64,000 nucleotides of DNA from Leishmania mexicana MHOM/GT/2001/U1103 (Eukaryota > Euglenozoa > Kinetoplastea > Trypanosomatida > Trypanosomatidae). The notes under the pieces are model-generated. The model made no database searches and was not told the DNA's origin. It saw only the letters and a program-made list of their open reading frames with translations. This document shows, one piece after another, positions 20,260 through 29,393 of the stretch. Within the stretch, counting starts at the first letter, position 1. Every line of letters begins with the position of its first letter. The position numbers and the translations under genes were made by a program. The DNA lies in contig NC_018319.1 of the NCBI RefSeq assembly GCF_000234665.1, forward strand, positions 434,001 through 498,000, in the 5' to 3' direction.

Positions 20260-20289
20260 CTTGGCGGAATGGTGTGCGACTTTGGATGC
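18795..20289 (-). repeat. NT1 tandem duplication unit (distal copy)
   Basis: This 1495-bp block is paired with 22695-24189 at an offset of 3900 bp. Homology starts just inside the last codons and ends 30 bp upstream of the ATG, so neither the 3' UTR nor most of the leader is shared. Confidence 0.92.
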
Positions 20290-22683
20290 TGCCGCTGCGT
20301 TGGGGCTCGTTGCTGACCTGTGAAGGAGAAAACGGACGTGGTGCTGATGATCGACCAATCTGCGCGCACGCGAATCAGCGCTAGTGCAAGGGAGAGAAGG
20401 GGCGATGGTAAAAGTGAAGTGTGGAAGAGGCCATGATGGCTGGCAGAGGCACAGTGAGACAAAAAAACACCCAGCCCCAGAGGAGCGGGGCTGGCGTACA
20501 GCGGTGGGTATCTGCCTGCATTGCGGTACACGGTACGCCCCCTCTGCCACGCGTGCAGTCCCTCCTCCCTCTTCCCCCCTTGTGCAATTGAACGGAGCAC
20601 CTGAGCAACCAGCACCGATGTGCACGCGCGTGTGGGCGAGGATGAGGAGGTGTCAAGCCTTTACCGCCTTTCCCGTTTTGGCGTGTGGTTATCGGGCTCT
20701 CTCACTGTGCGCCTGCCTATGTTGCGATGCGGTGCCCGGAGGAGGAGGAACCGGCGGACGCGCGCAGAGACCAACTCGATAGCGGGCAGCCTCCGACATA
20801 TACCGAGATCTGCCCACATCCGGTCGAGCACGCACGCACGCACACGCGTGTATGGCATGCATGCAGAGGTTCACGGCGGGAGAGGAGGAGGGATGGTACA
20901 CACACAAACACACGTTCTCAGCTCTCTCGTTGGGCGCGTATCTGCGTGTGCCTTGAGGTGTTCATGCGTCTGGTGGAGTGTGCCCGTGGACGTAGGGCGC
21001 GAGACAACGAAAAAGGAAACGAGTGCATGGGATGGTGGTGATGATCACGCCGGCACTTGCGCAGGTATACCCACCATCACCCACACCCAGAGAACACGCA
21101 CACCCGCACGAGAGGTGTGGGGGAGGGCGCCCAAGAGGCAACGCGTAAACACAAGGGTGCCGTACTTTCTTCTGAGGGAAGAGCCCGGCACGCTAAGGGT
21201 GACATCGATCACGCACACCCGCTCTGTGTCTCTGTGCGTGTGAGAAAGTACGAGAGGGATGGCGGGGGCAGGAAGGGGTGGCGGTGGTGGTGGTGGTGTC
21301 CATCCGGGCCACACCGTCCCACAGACAGTGGGAGACTGCACACCACCCCTCTCCATCACTTTCCCGCACGCCCACCCACCCATCTTGCTTTCTCTATCTG
21401 TCACACACGCATGCACACTCTCTTGCTCTAGAGTCCGTGTATATATATATATATAGACGTGTGTGTGGTGGTGGTGGTGTATGTGCTGGCAACCGTTAAC
21501 ATGGCCCAGTCACATGCACATGTGCACGTAGGGATGCCATGGTTGAGGGTGGGGAGGGGGAGGGGGGACGGGTGTTAAAAAAGAAAATGAAAGCATCAAC
21601 ACAGATGGCATTAAAAAAGGTCAACGAAGCGTCGATGCACCCTCGCGCGCGTGTGTGCGGCAGCGGCGGGAGGGACTACTAGAAGGGTGGGCTCATCGAG
21701 AGTGGGAGGGGGAGGGGGAGGGGGACAGATGGTGCTGTGTAGTGTGTCCGTAGGATTCGGAATCACCCGTAGAGAGACGCACGCACGCACGCACGCACGC
21801 ACACGCAGAGAGACGCACAGGAAAACAAAACAAAACAAAGAATAGAACGGAGACACGACAAGGGAAAGGCATACAGAGAGCGTTGCACCGAAACCGCGGA
21901 GGACATCCGCCCAAGGCGACAAGCGAAGGTGTCCGTGTGCCGCTCTTCTGGGGCCTTGCCCTTTAGCCGGCCTTTGTTTTTTTCGCTGTTGACGGTCTTC
22001 TCGGAAGGGAAACGGGGTGGGTGGGATGGGGGGGGGGAGCTGGGAGAGCGCGTGCGCGTGCACGTTCGACGCGGGTGCGATTCTTTGATTCCTCCCTGTC
22101 CCCACCCCGTCGCTGTCCGTGCATGACACAGTACAATTTCCAGGACGGAGGCCATACGAAGCGGAACATGGTAGCAGCAGCTCAATGCCCCTACATACAT
22201 GTGCAGCATCCGTACACCTGTCTGTATATACAGATATATGTATGTATATTTATTGGTATTAGAGGAGGGTGGGGGGAGGGGAGAGGGAGGGGGAGGGTGG
22301 GGGAGGGCCCTTGGCAGTGTCAACGGAGATGTGCGAGCACGTTGGCGCTCCGGCTAGGGCAGGCCGAAAAAGAATAGAAAAGCGAACGCCGTTTTAGGGA
22401 CAAGAACAGAACTTTACAACAAATGATTGTGCCGACGGTACATGCCTCTCTCTGAGTGCGTGCATGTGTGTGTGTGCGTACTCAGCGGAGGTGTACCGGG
22501 AGGGGGGCGGGGGCGGGCAGCGGTAACGCATGACGGGGAGCGGAAGGATAAAAGGAGGGCGGCGGGTGTGTGGGTGGGCCAACCGTCACCGCCAACGCGC
22601 AAATGCACGATGACGTCCTCAGCTCGAGTTTGCGTTGCCCACCGCTGGTCGTCCGCCCCCTCTTTATGTGTTGCCTGCTACCT
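20260..22683. other. Spacer between the two NT1 copies
   Basis: The first 30 bp belong to the duplication. The rest is the leader of the distal copy and the 3' UTR of the proximal copy. It holds a GCAC run near 21778-21804, AT-rich TATATA patches near 21441-21455 and 22226-22255, and strongly G-rich tracts at 21703-21725 and 22265-22307. No gene was seen. Confidence 0.6.
22265..22307 (+). other. G-rich tract, candidate G-quadruplex
   Basis: At least six G runs of three or more, separated by one to four bases, lie on the plus strand. On the transcript the tract is C-rich, so it could equally serve as a pyrimidine tract for RNA processing. Confidence 0.5.
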
Positions 22684-24159
22684 TTAGTAAGTCGCGCGGA
22701 TGGTCTGCGTCATGATGCTGAGAACGGTGCCGATCGTGCCGCCGACGAGGATGGAGATGCCCATCAGAGTGCCGGCAACGAAGCGCTTGCCGTCGTTGTC
22801 GATGCCCTTCGACTGCGGGCCAAGCACCAGCGCCATCGAGCCCACGTAGCCGTTCGAGAAGCCGAAGATGACCTCCATCACGTAGCCGTACTCCTCGCTC
22901 GGGATGTAGTGGTACGAGTGCAGCAGCAGCAGCGGCACAAAGATAACGCGCGCAAAGGACGCCGCTACGATGATCCAGCGCTGCTTGTACGTCTTCGGCC
23001 ACATGAACTTCAACGACGGCGAGAAGCGGCCCAGCACATCGAACACGTTGAAGATAAATACGGCGATCGTCGAGAACCACTTCGAGTCCGGGAACATGCC
23101 GACAGCGATGCCGGGGAAGAGGAACAGCGTGATGAGGAAATCAAAGGCGCATGCGATGAACATCCATTTGATACAGCGCAGTGTGCTGAAGATGGAGGTG
23201 GCCACGAGAATCTCGTTACTCGTCGGGCCCTCCACCTCCTGCGGCCACGAGGCCTCTTCCGCCGCATCTGGGCTCTCCGACTTGGCGGTGACCATCTGTA
23301 CCTCACCCAAGGCCGGTACCACCTTGCCCGAGGAAGAGTTGCGACCCTCCTTGCCATGGACCGGGCGCTCGTCGGGGTTGCAGAGCACCTCCGGCGATAG
23401 CTTGCCGGCGTCCACCTTGCTCTTCACAGCACCGAGGTCACCGAAGTAGTTCTGGGCGAAGCTGTTGAAGCGGAGCAGGCCCAGCGCAATGAAGGTCATG
23501 ACCTGGATACCCACGTCCAGGCCGTAGTAGATCTTCGACTGCTTCTTCACGCCTTCGTAGGAGTCGGGCAGCGCAGCCTTCACGATGATCTGCAGCAGCG
23601 ACGTCAGCACACCAGACATGCCGACGCCACCCATCATGGTGGACGTGAAGCTCGAGGGGAAGGCACCAAACATGCCGTACGTCGTGGACTCGAAGATGCT
23701 CTTGCCAAAGCCACCAATGAAGCCGGTGATGCAGATCGTCGCCACGGCACCGGCCTCGTTCGTGCCGCGCGCAGGCACCACCATAAGCACGATGATCTCG
23801 ACGATCAGGATGATCAGGCCGCCAAACAGACGCGCCTTCATCGGGATGCGGCGGAACCAGCTGAGCAGCGTCAGCGGCTCCATGATCAGGCTCGTCACGA
23901 TACCGATGAGGTTGTAGTAGGTCATGACGTTGTTCCAGAAGTTTGTTTGCAGCGGAACCGCATCGGGGTCCTGCATGGCGTAGCGGTAGTACGTCATAAT
24001 GTATGCAGGCGCGGAAAAGACGGCATTGATGGGCATCATCATGGACACGCCGCACATGAACGCGACGACGTACACGTAGAACTCGCTTGCAGACATTTCG
24101 TACCACTTGCGGCTCTCGCCCTGGTCCTGGGGATCTTGACGGTCGGGCGCGGTGTCCAT
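22684..24159 (-). CDS. NT1: Purine nucleoside transporter NT1, proximal copy (equilibrative nucleoside transporter family)
   Basis: This is a 491-residue ENT-family transporter about 97% identical to the copy at 18784-20259, with the same start, loop and key residues (K153, G183, C337). It ends in a different tripeptide (ATY rather than ERH). The 144-146 segment reads ITG here and CAS in the other copy, next to K153 in a predicted membrane helix. Its 3' UTR is unrelated to that of the other copy, so the two mRNAs may be regulated separately. In L. donovani a similar pair is named NT1.1 and NT1.2; which is which cannot be settled from sequence alone. Confidence 0.96.
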   Translation of the reverse strand: MDTAPDRQDPQDQGESRKWYEMSASEFYVYVVAFMCGVSMMMPINAVFSAPAYIMTYYRYAMQDPDAVPLQTNFWNNVMTYYNLIGIVTSLIMEPLTLLSWFRRIPMKARLFGGLIILIVEIIVLMVVPARGTNEAGAVATICITGFIGGFGKSIFESTTYGMFGAFPSSFTSTMMGGVGMSGVLTSLLQIIVKAALPDSYEGVKKQSKIYYGLDVGIQVMTFIALGLLRFNSFAQNYFGDLGAVKSKVDAGKLSPEVLCNPDERPVHGKEGRNSSSGKVVPALGEVQMVTAKSESPDAAEEASWPQEVEGPTSNEILVATSIFSTLRCIKWMFIACAFDFLITLFLFPGIAVGMFPDSKWFSTIAVFIFNVFDVLGRFSPSLKFMWPKTYKQRWIIVAASFARVIFVPLLLLHSYHYIPSEEYGYVMEVIFGFSNGYVGSMALVLGPQSKGIDNDGKRFVAGTLMGISILVGGTIGTVLSIMTQTIRATY

Positions 24160-24189
24160 CTTGGCGGAATGGTGTGCGACTTTGGATGC
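22695..24189 (-). repeat. NT1 tandem duplication unit (proximal copy)
   Basis: This is the partner of 18795-20289. Identity breaks sharply at 24189, after the shared 30-bp leader segment. Confidence 0.92.
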
Positions 24190-24744
24190 ACTGAAGGGGC
24201 CTTGTGGACGAGAGATGTGTGCGACAGTGACGCAGAGCTGTGTACAGAGCGCGGACTAAAGTTAGAGTCCAGGAGGTGCGGCGACTGCAGAAGTGGAGCA
24301 GTGAAGGGGCGATAGAATGGTTCGGGTGGTGGTAACGGATGGTCGGACATTTCACACGAGACACACCCATGAGGAAGCAAGCAGGCCACGCGTGAGAGAG
24401 GGAGGGTCAGAGGATGGGGAGAGGAGAGGACAGAAAGCCGACGTCAGCGCAGGCACATGACCGAGGAGCACATACAAACGAGTTTGGGCAGCCGCCCTTC
24501 CGGTTGCTTGCCTGCCGTGCCGATGTAAGTGCCTGCACATTACTCACGCGTCATCACACAGGCTCCCATGAGCGCGCGTACGTATGTATGTATGTGTATG
24601 TGCGTGTGTTGGAGCACAGGCAGACGTGAGGACAAGGCCTACAAAACGGCGCGAGATCGCCCATTCCTTCGCGGCCCCGCCCTCCTCCTCTCCTGGCCGG
24701 TGTCTCCCGCCGCCTTCTCCGCAGACCCTCGCATCTGTTACGCT
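24160..24744. other. Short spacer between UFC1 and NT1
   Basis: At 585 bp this is the shortest spacer of the window. It carries a GTAT-type repeat at about 24579-24604. No gene was seen. Confidence 0.6.
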
Positions 24745-25260
24745 CTACTCAGTAGTCGCTGGCGCTGCTGCTGCGCTGGCGGGCTTCAGATACCCTTCCT
24801 CAACAATAGCGGGCACCTCAATGGACAGCCACGGCCCAAGTCCGAGGGCGAGGACGTGGCTGATGCCGAAGTACGGCACATTGCGTGCCCATAGGGGAAA
24901 GAAATGCGTCGTCATGCAGATCTTGCCGCCCCTGTACATCTTCACCGTCTTGCCCTCCAGCTCCGGCAGCGCAATCTCCGGTGGCGCCTGCGGGTACGTG
25001 ACCGGGATGTCGAAGTTCATCTCGAACTCGTACTTTTCATTCTTGTAGTAGGTCCAGCAGGTACCGTACCAGCGTGTTCCTTGGGGGTTGCTCTCCAGGT
25101 GAAACCAATGCGAGTCGCTCGCCTTGTTGTGCTCCACATAGGTGATGAGAGAAGCGTACTCTTCCTTGAGTCGCGCCGTCCACTTGTCCCCATCGCGTGG
25201 GCCCGCCTTCGTCTTCAGCAGCGGGATGCGCGAGACACTCTCCTTCACTGACGGCTCCAT
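24745..25260 (-). CDS. UFC1: UFM1-conjugating enzyme UFC1 (E2)
   Basis: This 171-residue E2 of the ufmylation pathway accepts UFM1 from UBA5 on its catalytic Cys and passes it to targets with an E3. The active-site segment [10 protein letters not shown] places the Cys at 115. The following [13 protein letters not shown] and [14 protein letters not shown] are strongly UFC1-like and absent from ordinary ubiquitin E2s. The length matches the family (about 167). The ATG at 25260-25258 was chosen because it gives the family N-terminus; the frame stays open for another 114 codons upstream without family similarity. The Ala-rich C-terminal 10 residues are lineage-specific. Confidence 0.95.
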   Translation of the reverse strand: MEPSVKESVSRIPLLKTKAGPRDGDKWTARLKEEYASLITYVEHNKASDSHWFHLESNPQGTRWYGTCWTYYKNEKYEFEMNFDIPVTYPQAPPEIALPELEGKTVKMYRGGKICMTTHFFPLWARNVPYFGISHVLALGLGPWLSIEVPAIVEEGYLKPASAAAAPATTE

Positions 25261-26442
25261 CGGATTTCGCCCTCGTCGCGCTCGGGGACGCGTTTTAGGT
25301 GAGGTGCAGCGGCGACGGCGGGGCGTTTTCCAAGAGTGTTGTAGCGAATCCGGAGCGGTGGTGCTGGTGAGCCCAACCAAGAAATGAATACGCGTGCGTG
25401 CGTGCGTGTGCTTGGAGTCGCTGCGTCGCCGCCCCCCTCGGAAAGGTGTTTGGCGGAGCGGTGAGAAATGCGCGAGGACGGAGAGCCGGGCGCAGGTGCG
25501 CCAAGGAGAAGGTGTGGGAGCGAGGGAGGGAGAGAGAGAGCCTGAGGCGTGAGAGGCCGGCACACACACACATATATATATATATGGTGCGAAGGCGGGC
25601 ACCGTTCCCGCTGCGAGGACGGAGCAACGTGCTCCTCCCTTCGAGAAGGCCTACCAGACGTACAACACGCCTTCATGAGGAGAGGGGCGCTGTTCTACGG
25701 GGGTCGGCTGGCGTCCTGTCACGCCTGCGCTCACCGCAGAGCATCGACTCAACGGTTTCGCCTCTCTCCCCTGCATCACGCGCCCGCCAAGCACGGTCAC
25801 CGGATGCCACAGTTTCACCCGCGCTTGCACACCAGAGACCAGCAAGATTGGTGGGTGCCTTCGGATGGAGCTTCGCTGCTTGCACCAACGTGCCCATTTG
25901 GCCACCACCACACACGCACACGCACGCACACACACACACGCGGGGACCGTGCATCACCACCTCCGTCAAGGTGGAAAGGCCTCGCCCCTAGGACTCGCCG
26001 CGTTTCTAGTCACCAACAGCGCTCCGCTCAGCGCCATCGCAGCGGGGATGCGGAGGAAAGGCAGTCGGAGAGACGCTAGGCAGTCTGGTTCGTGCATCGA
26101 TCCACACGCGGTCGGCACCATGCGCCGTCGGATGTCTATGTGTGTCATGATGGTGATGGTGGTGGTGGTGGGGGTCCAGGTCCCTTGTGAGGACAGCGCA
26201 TCGCGCACCTCTCTCCGAAAATTGTTGCAAGCTACACAGCCTATCGTGATGATCGCGCGTGGCGGCGCGTCTGCGGGAAAAGATGCACACGAGCTCGGCA
26301 CTCCCGCCTCACGTGTACATGCAGGGACATACCGGGCGGGCAGACACACCAGCCTACATCACCAGTCACGACGGAGACGAGTGGGTGGGTGAGTGGGTTG
26401 GGGTTGTGGAGGAGCCTGCGAAGCAGCGCGCTACTCCTTGTG
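25261..26442. other. Spacer between the SET gene and UFC1
   Basis: This is the UFC1 leader and SET-gene 3' UTR. It carries TATATA and CACA runs at about 25561-25584, a CA run at about 25908-25940 and a GTG-rich patch at about 26155-26175. No gene was seen. Confidence 0.55.
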
Positions 26443-27654
26443 TCACGAGACACGATCGCCCAGGCTGGGATCGGGCTGCCTGCCAGGCGGTGTGCTGGCA
26501 GCTGCGCCGCTGCTGCTGTGGCCCTGCTTCGCATCTTGGAACAATTTCTCCAGCCGCGCCACCTCCTTGGCCTCCCGCCGCTGTTGTTCCAGCTGCTCCT
26601 CCGACTTCGCCCGGAACATGTCCCGCGACTTCATGACGTGCTCGTCGACGGCATCGTGTTCAACGATGGAGATGAGGTCGAACGGCAAGAAGCCGTAGCG
26701 AAAGAGCGCGCTTGCCCGGTTCAACGCAAAGTTGTAGTGACGACACAGCTCCTGCCCGGGCAGCACGTCGCGCAGCGTGAAGAGAGTGATGGCAACCTCA
26801 CCACCGAGCACGGAGGAGGGACCAATGCGAATGGTGCAGTTCGGGCGGTTGCTGTGATTCACAAGGTCCAAGTATGGCACCAGGGCCACCTCCGTCGGTT
26901 CCGGTATCTTCCTCAGCCGTCGCCACCGACGCCGCAGTCGCCGGAGAAAGAGGTGCCCGTTGTAGTAATCGGGTGGTGGCACATGCTCAGCCCTCGCCAG
27001 CACGAGCCGCGTGATGCGCTGAAAGTGCTCGAGCTTGAAGGGCGGGTTGATGGCCTCGTGGATGGCCGTCAGGGCGAGGTGGTACTTCTTGGTCATCTCT
27101 TCGTAGCTCGCGCGCTGCCACGAGTCGAGGGCCATGCCATACATGCCGAACACGAACTCCTCGTTGAAGTCTTCGTCGTCCAGCATGCGGGCATACGGCG
27201 TGACGCCGGCGCGCAGCAGGTCCGTTATGTTGCTCACCTCCACGGCCGTGTTTGCGCGCGTGATGTCCGGTGTCGCAGCGATGATGGCGCTCATCTGCAG
27301 CCCCAGGTAGAACTGCGGGGCCATTATGCGAAACTCGTCGTCTGTGATGGCGTCGCGCACCTTCGCCAGCGTCACATGCGGCAGAGCATTCGGTTTGGCC
27401 GAGATATTCGACACGGTCAGGAGTCTTGAGAGAGGGATGGTGGCGAGCGGCGTGTTGGCCGGCAGCGGGGTGGTGCGCGATTGGGAGAGGAACAGTCCGC
27501 GGTGCTGCGACGAGCGAGTGCCGATGAAGGTTTCCTCGTGTAGGTGCATGCCGAAGTGCGCCGTACAGCAGTGAAAAAAGTCGCCGGGGAGAGTCGACGA
27601 GGGCCCGTAGAGCACTTTGCCAAAGTAACGCGAGACGCCGGTGCGCCGCAGCAT
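26443..27654 (-). CDS. SET-domain protein lysine methyltransferase (SETD3/RKM-like)
   Basis: This is a 403-residue protein. The split SET core is visible at 258-322: a PYLDLVNHS segment with N266-H267, then VAITLFTLRDVLPGQELCRHYNF with Y307, and RYGFLPFD. These are the AdoMet- and substrate-binding elements of the SETD3/RKM/Rubisco-methyltransferase class, which methylates non-histone proteins. A charged coiled-coil-like segment at about 345-375 follows, instead of the large substrate-binding C-domain of that class, so the protein is shorter than usual. The ATG at 27654 gives a basic N-terminus (MLRRTGVSRYFGK), possibly a mitochondrial presequence. The substrate cannot be inferred. Confidence 0.82.
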   Translation of the reverse strand: MLRRTGVSRYFGKVLYGPSSTLPGDFFHCCTAHFGMHLHEETFIGTRSSQHRGLFLSQSRTTPLPANTPLATIPLSRLLTVSNISAKPNALPHVTLAKVRDAITDDEFRIMAPQFYLGLQMSAIIAATPDITRANTAVEVSNITDLLRAGVTPYARMLDDEDFNEEFVFGMYGMALDSWQRASYEEMTKKYHLALTAIHEAINPPFKLEHFQRITRLVLARAEHVPPPDYYNGHLFLRRLRRRWRRLRKIPEPTEVALVPYLDLVNHSNRPNCTIRIGPSSVLGGEVAITLFTLRDVLPGQELCRHYNFALNRASALFRYGFLPFDLISIVEHDAVDEHVMKSRDMFRAKSEEQLEQQRREAKEVARLEKLFQDAKQGHSSSGAAASTPPGRQPDPSLGDRVS

Positions 27655-28311
27655 TGGTACTCCGCTACGGTGATGAGGGAGGCGCGGGAGAGAACGACGG
27701 TGAGAGGAGCGCGCCGCCTTCTGAGAGGCTGGAAAACATGCGATGTGCAGAGGGGGAAGGAGATCCGTTGTGCATGCGTGATGGAGAGGACAAAGCGTGA
27801 GAGAAGGGGGTGGGGTGGGGTCCGTGCGCGCCTCCATCTGCTCGTGTGTTTCCGTGCCCTTCTCGCCGTAGGTCTTGTGGGAAGTGGCGGCGGCCATGGG
27901 GGCGCGTGCAGCAGCGCACCCGAGCGAAGGTCCCCTTCTCGGCTGCTGGCTGTGGCTGTGATGGTGGTGGAGGAGGGGGAGGGGCACAGACACGCGTGTG
28001 CAGCACCGCATACAGGCAAGGAGGAGGGTGGGAGAGACGCGGAAGAAGGCACGCGCACCGCCCCCTTGCTGCTGCACAACAAGTACCCCGAATACGCGGA
28101 TGGACACAGACACACACACACACACACACGCATGCCCGCACATAGAGTCTGTCCGCCTCGCTCATCCAAGAGGACGGCTTCGTCCCAGTGTGCGTGCATG
28201 CACTTGCGTCTCTCGCGTGACTCCCCTCTGTTGCTGTTGCCGCGGCGCTCGCCATGGGAGGCGGTGGGATGGTGTCAAGAGAAGAGAGGGCCTGGTGTGA
28301 GGCCGGCATGG

Positions 28312-28312
<1 letters not shown>

Positions 28313-28344
<32 letters not shown>
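28313..28344. repeat. (TG)n microsatellite
   Basis: This is an uninterrupted dinucleotide run of about 32 bp in the spacer upstream of the SET gene. Confidence 0.95.
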
Positions 28345-28345
<1 letters not shown>

Positions 28346-28389
28346 CACCACCCCTTCCCTCCGCTCACACACCGCACCTCGCCTCTCTT

Positions 28390-28730
28390 CCTCCTTCCCC
28401 GGCAGCGCTGGGGCGGTGGGCGCTGCCCGGAGTGCCGTCACCGTCTTCGTGTTTGTCGTGTCGGATGTCGCCATCTTTGCCGATTTCCAGCCCGGCTTGC
28501 CGAATCGCGGCTGTCAGAGGTGCTGTGGCTGTTGGTCATCGCCGAGTTCATCTCCGGTGCGCCGACGCCATTCGGCTCAGCGGTGCTCTCCGAGTCGCTT
28601 GCGGCCTATGCTGAGGCGCCAGCATCGTTATCACCACAGACTCACCGCGCTACTAGCGCTCCGCATGTGCGACCTTGACGTCCACGCCCAGCTTTGGTGA
28701 GCTGTGCGCGTGTCTGCGTGTTATCCTTCA
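28390..28730 (-). pseudogene. Possible decayed coding sequence, unidentified
   Basis: The minus strand carries protein-like fragments in successive frames. Around 28655-28710 is a stretch containing SSPKLGVDVKVAHAER. Around 28505-28625 is an acidic Ser-rich stretch containing SDSESTAEPNGVGAPEMNS, with an in-frame TAG just before it. Around 28390-28510 is a stretch containing RFGKPGWKSAKMATSDTT. Stops and frame changes separate them. Their composition differs from the simple-repeat spacers around them. No family was recognised. It may instead be chance open sequence in a UTR. Confidence 0.28.
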
Positions 28731-29393
28731 CCCGTGGCACTTGCCCAAAGGCGCGCATGCGCGTGTGCACACACGGAAAGACAGAGAGAGGGGGGAGGGG
28801 GGGAGGTCGCTATCGGTGCCTCGCGTGCCGCAGACAGACACTGCGCCCACCGGCGGGCGTAGTGCGCTGTGGCACGGCGCAGTTGGGGGACCGGGACGGG
28901 ACGGAAGGGGCAGCCAGAGAGCCAGAGGGAGGGAGGATGAGAAGAGCGGGAGGCGGCAGGGATGGAGGGCGGAGCGGCGCCGCTGTCCCGACACACCAGC
29001 ACACACGTGCACACGCACGAGGGAGAAGCGCGTGCCAGAGAAGTGGAGTGGGGAGACTTGCGCGTTGTGTGAGAGAGTGTCTGCGAGCGCATCGGAAAAG
29101 GCCGCAGAATGCACGGCCCGGGCGGAGGAGCGTGGCGCAGCTGGACAAAGATGGCGGCATGGGTGTGTGTGTGTGTGTGTCGGAGGAAGGCTCGAGAAGT
29201 CGACAGAAAATAAGATGGTGTGATTGCCCATCACCTGTCCAGTGGGAGAAGGGGAGGCGGGCAGCGGGAGACGCAGCGTCGACGATGTGGCGGTGAAACA
29301 CGAGCTACGCGATTCGTTCGGAGAGGCGGTGCAAGCGGAGGAGAGGGCCTGAGGAGGGGGACGACACTGTATTCGCGGTGCTGTGGCACCGCC

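Larger units (their letters stand above)
27655..29393. other. Spacer between KREPB7 candidate and SET gene
   Basis: It holds an (AC)n run at about 28107-28129, a (TG)n run at 28313-28344, GA-rich stretches and a GTGT patch at about 29164-29180. The sector at about 28390-28730 looks like decayed coding sequence and is listed separately. Confidence 0.55.

Noticed and set aside
18784..20625. 613-residue version of NT1 copy 1
   Set aside because: The extra 122 residues lie beyond the duplicated block, are absent from copy 2 and are not ENT-like.
22570..23400. 276-codon plus-strand frame over NT1
   Set aside because: It is a shadow frame, repeated in both NT1 copies only because the copies are identical.
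24745..25602. 285-residue version of UFC1
   Set aside because: The upstream part encodes simple-repeat peptides; the 171-residue form has the family length.
26443..28143. 566-residue version of the SET protein
   Set aside because: The first 163 residues cross CA-repeat and GA-rich leader sequence; the ATG at 27654 is preferred.
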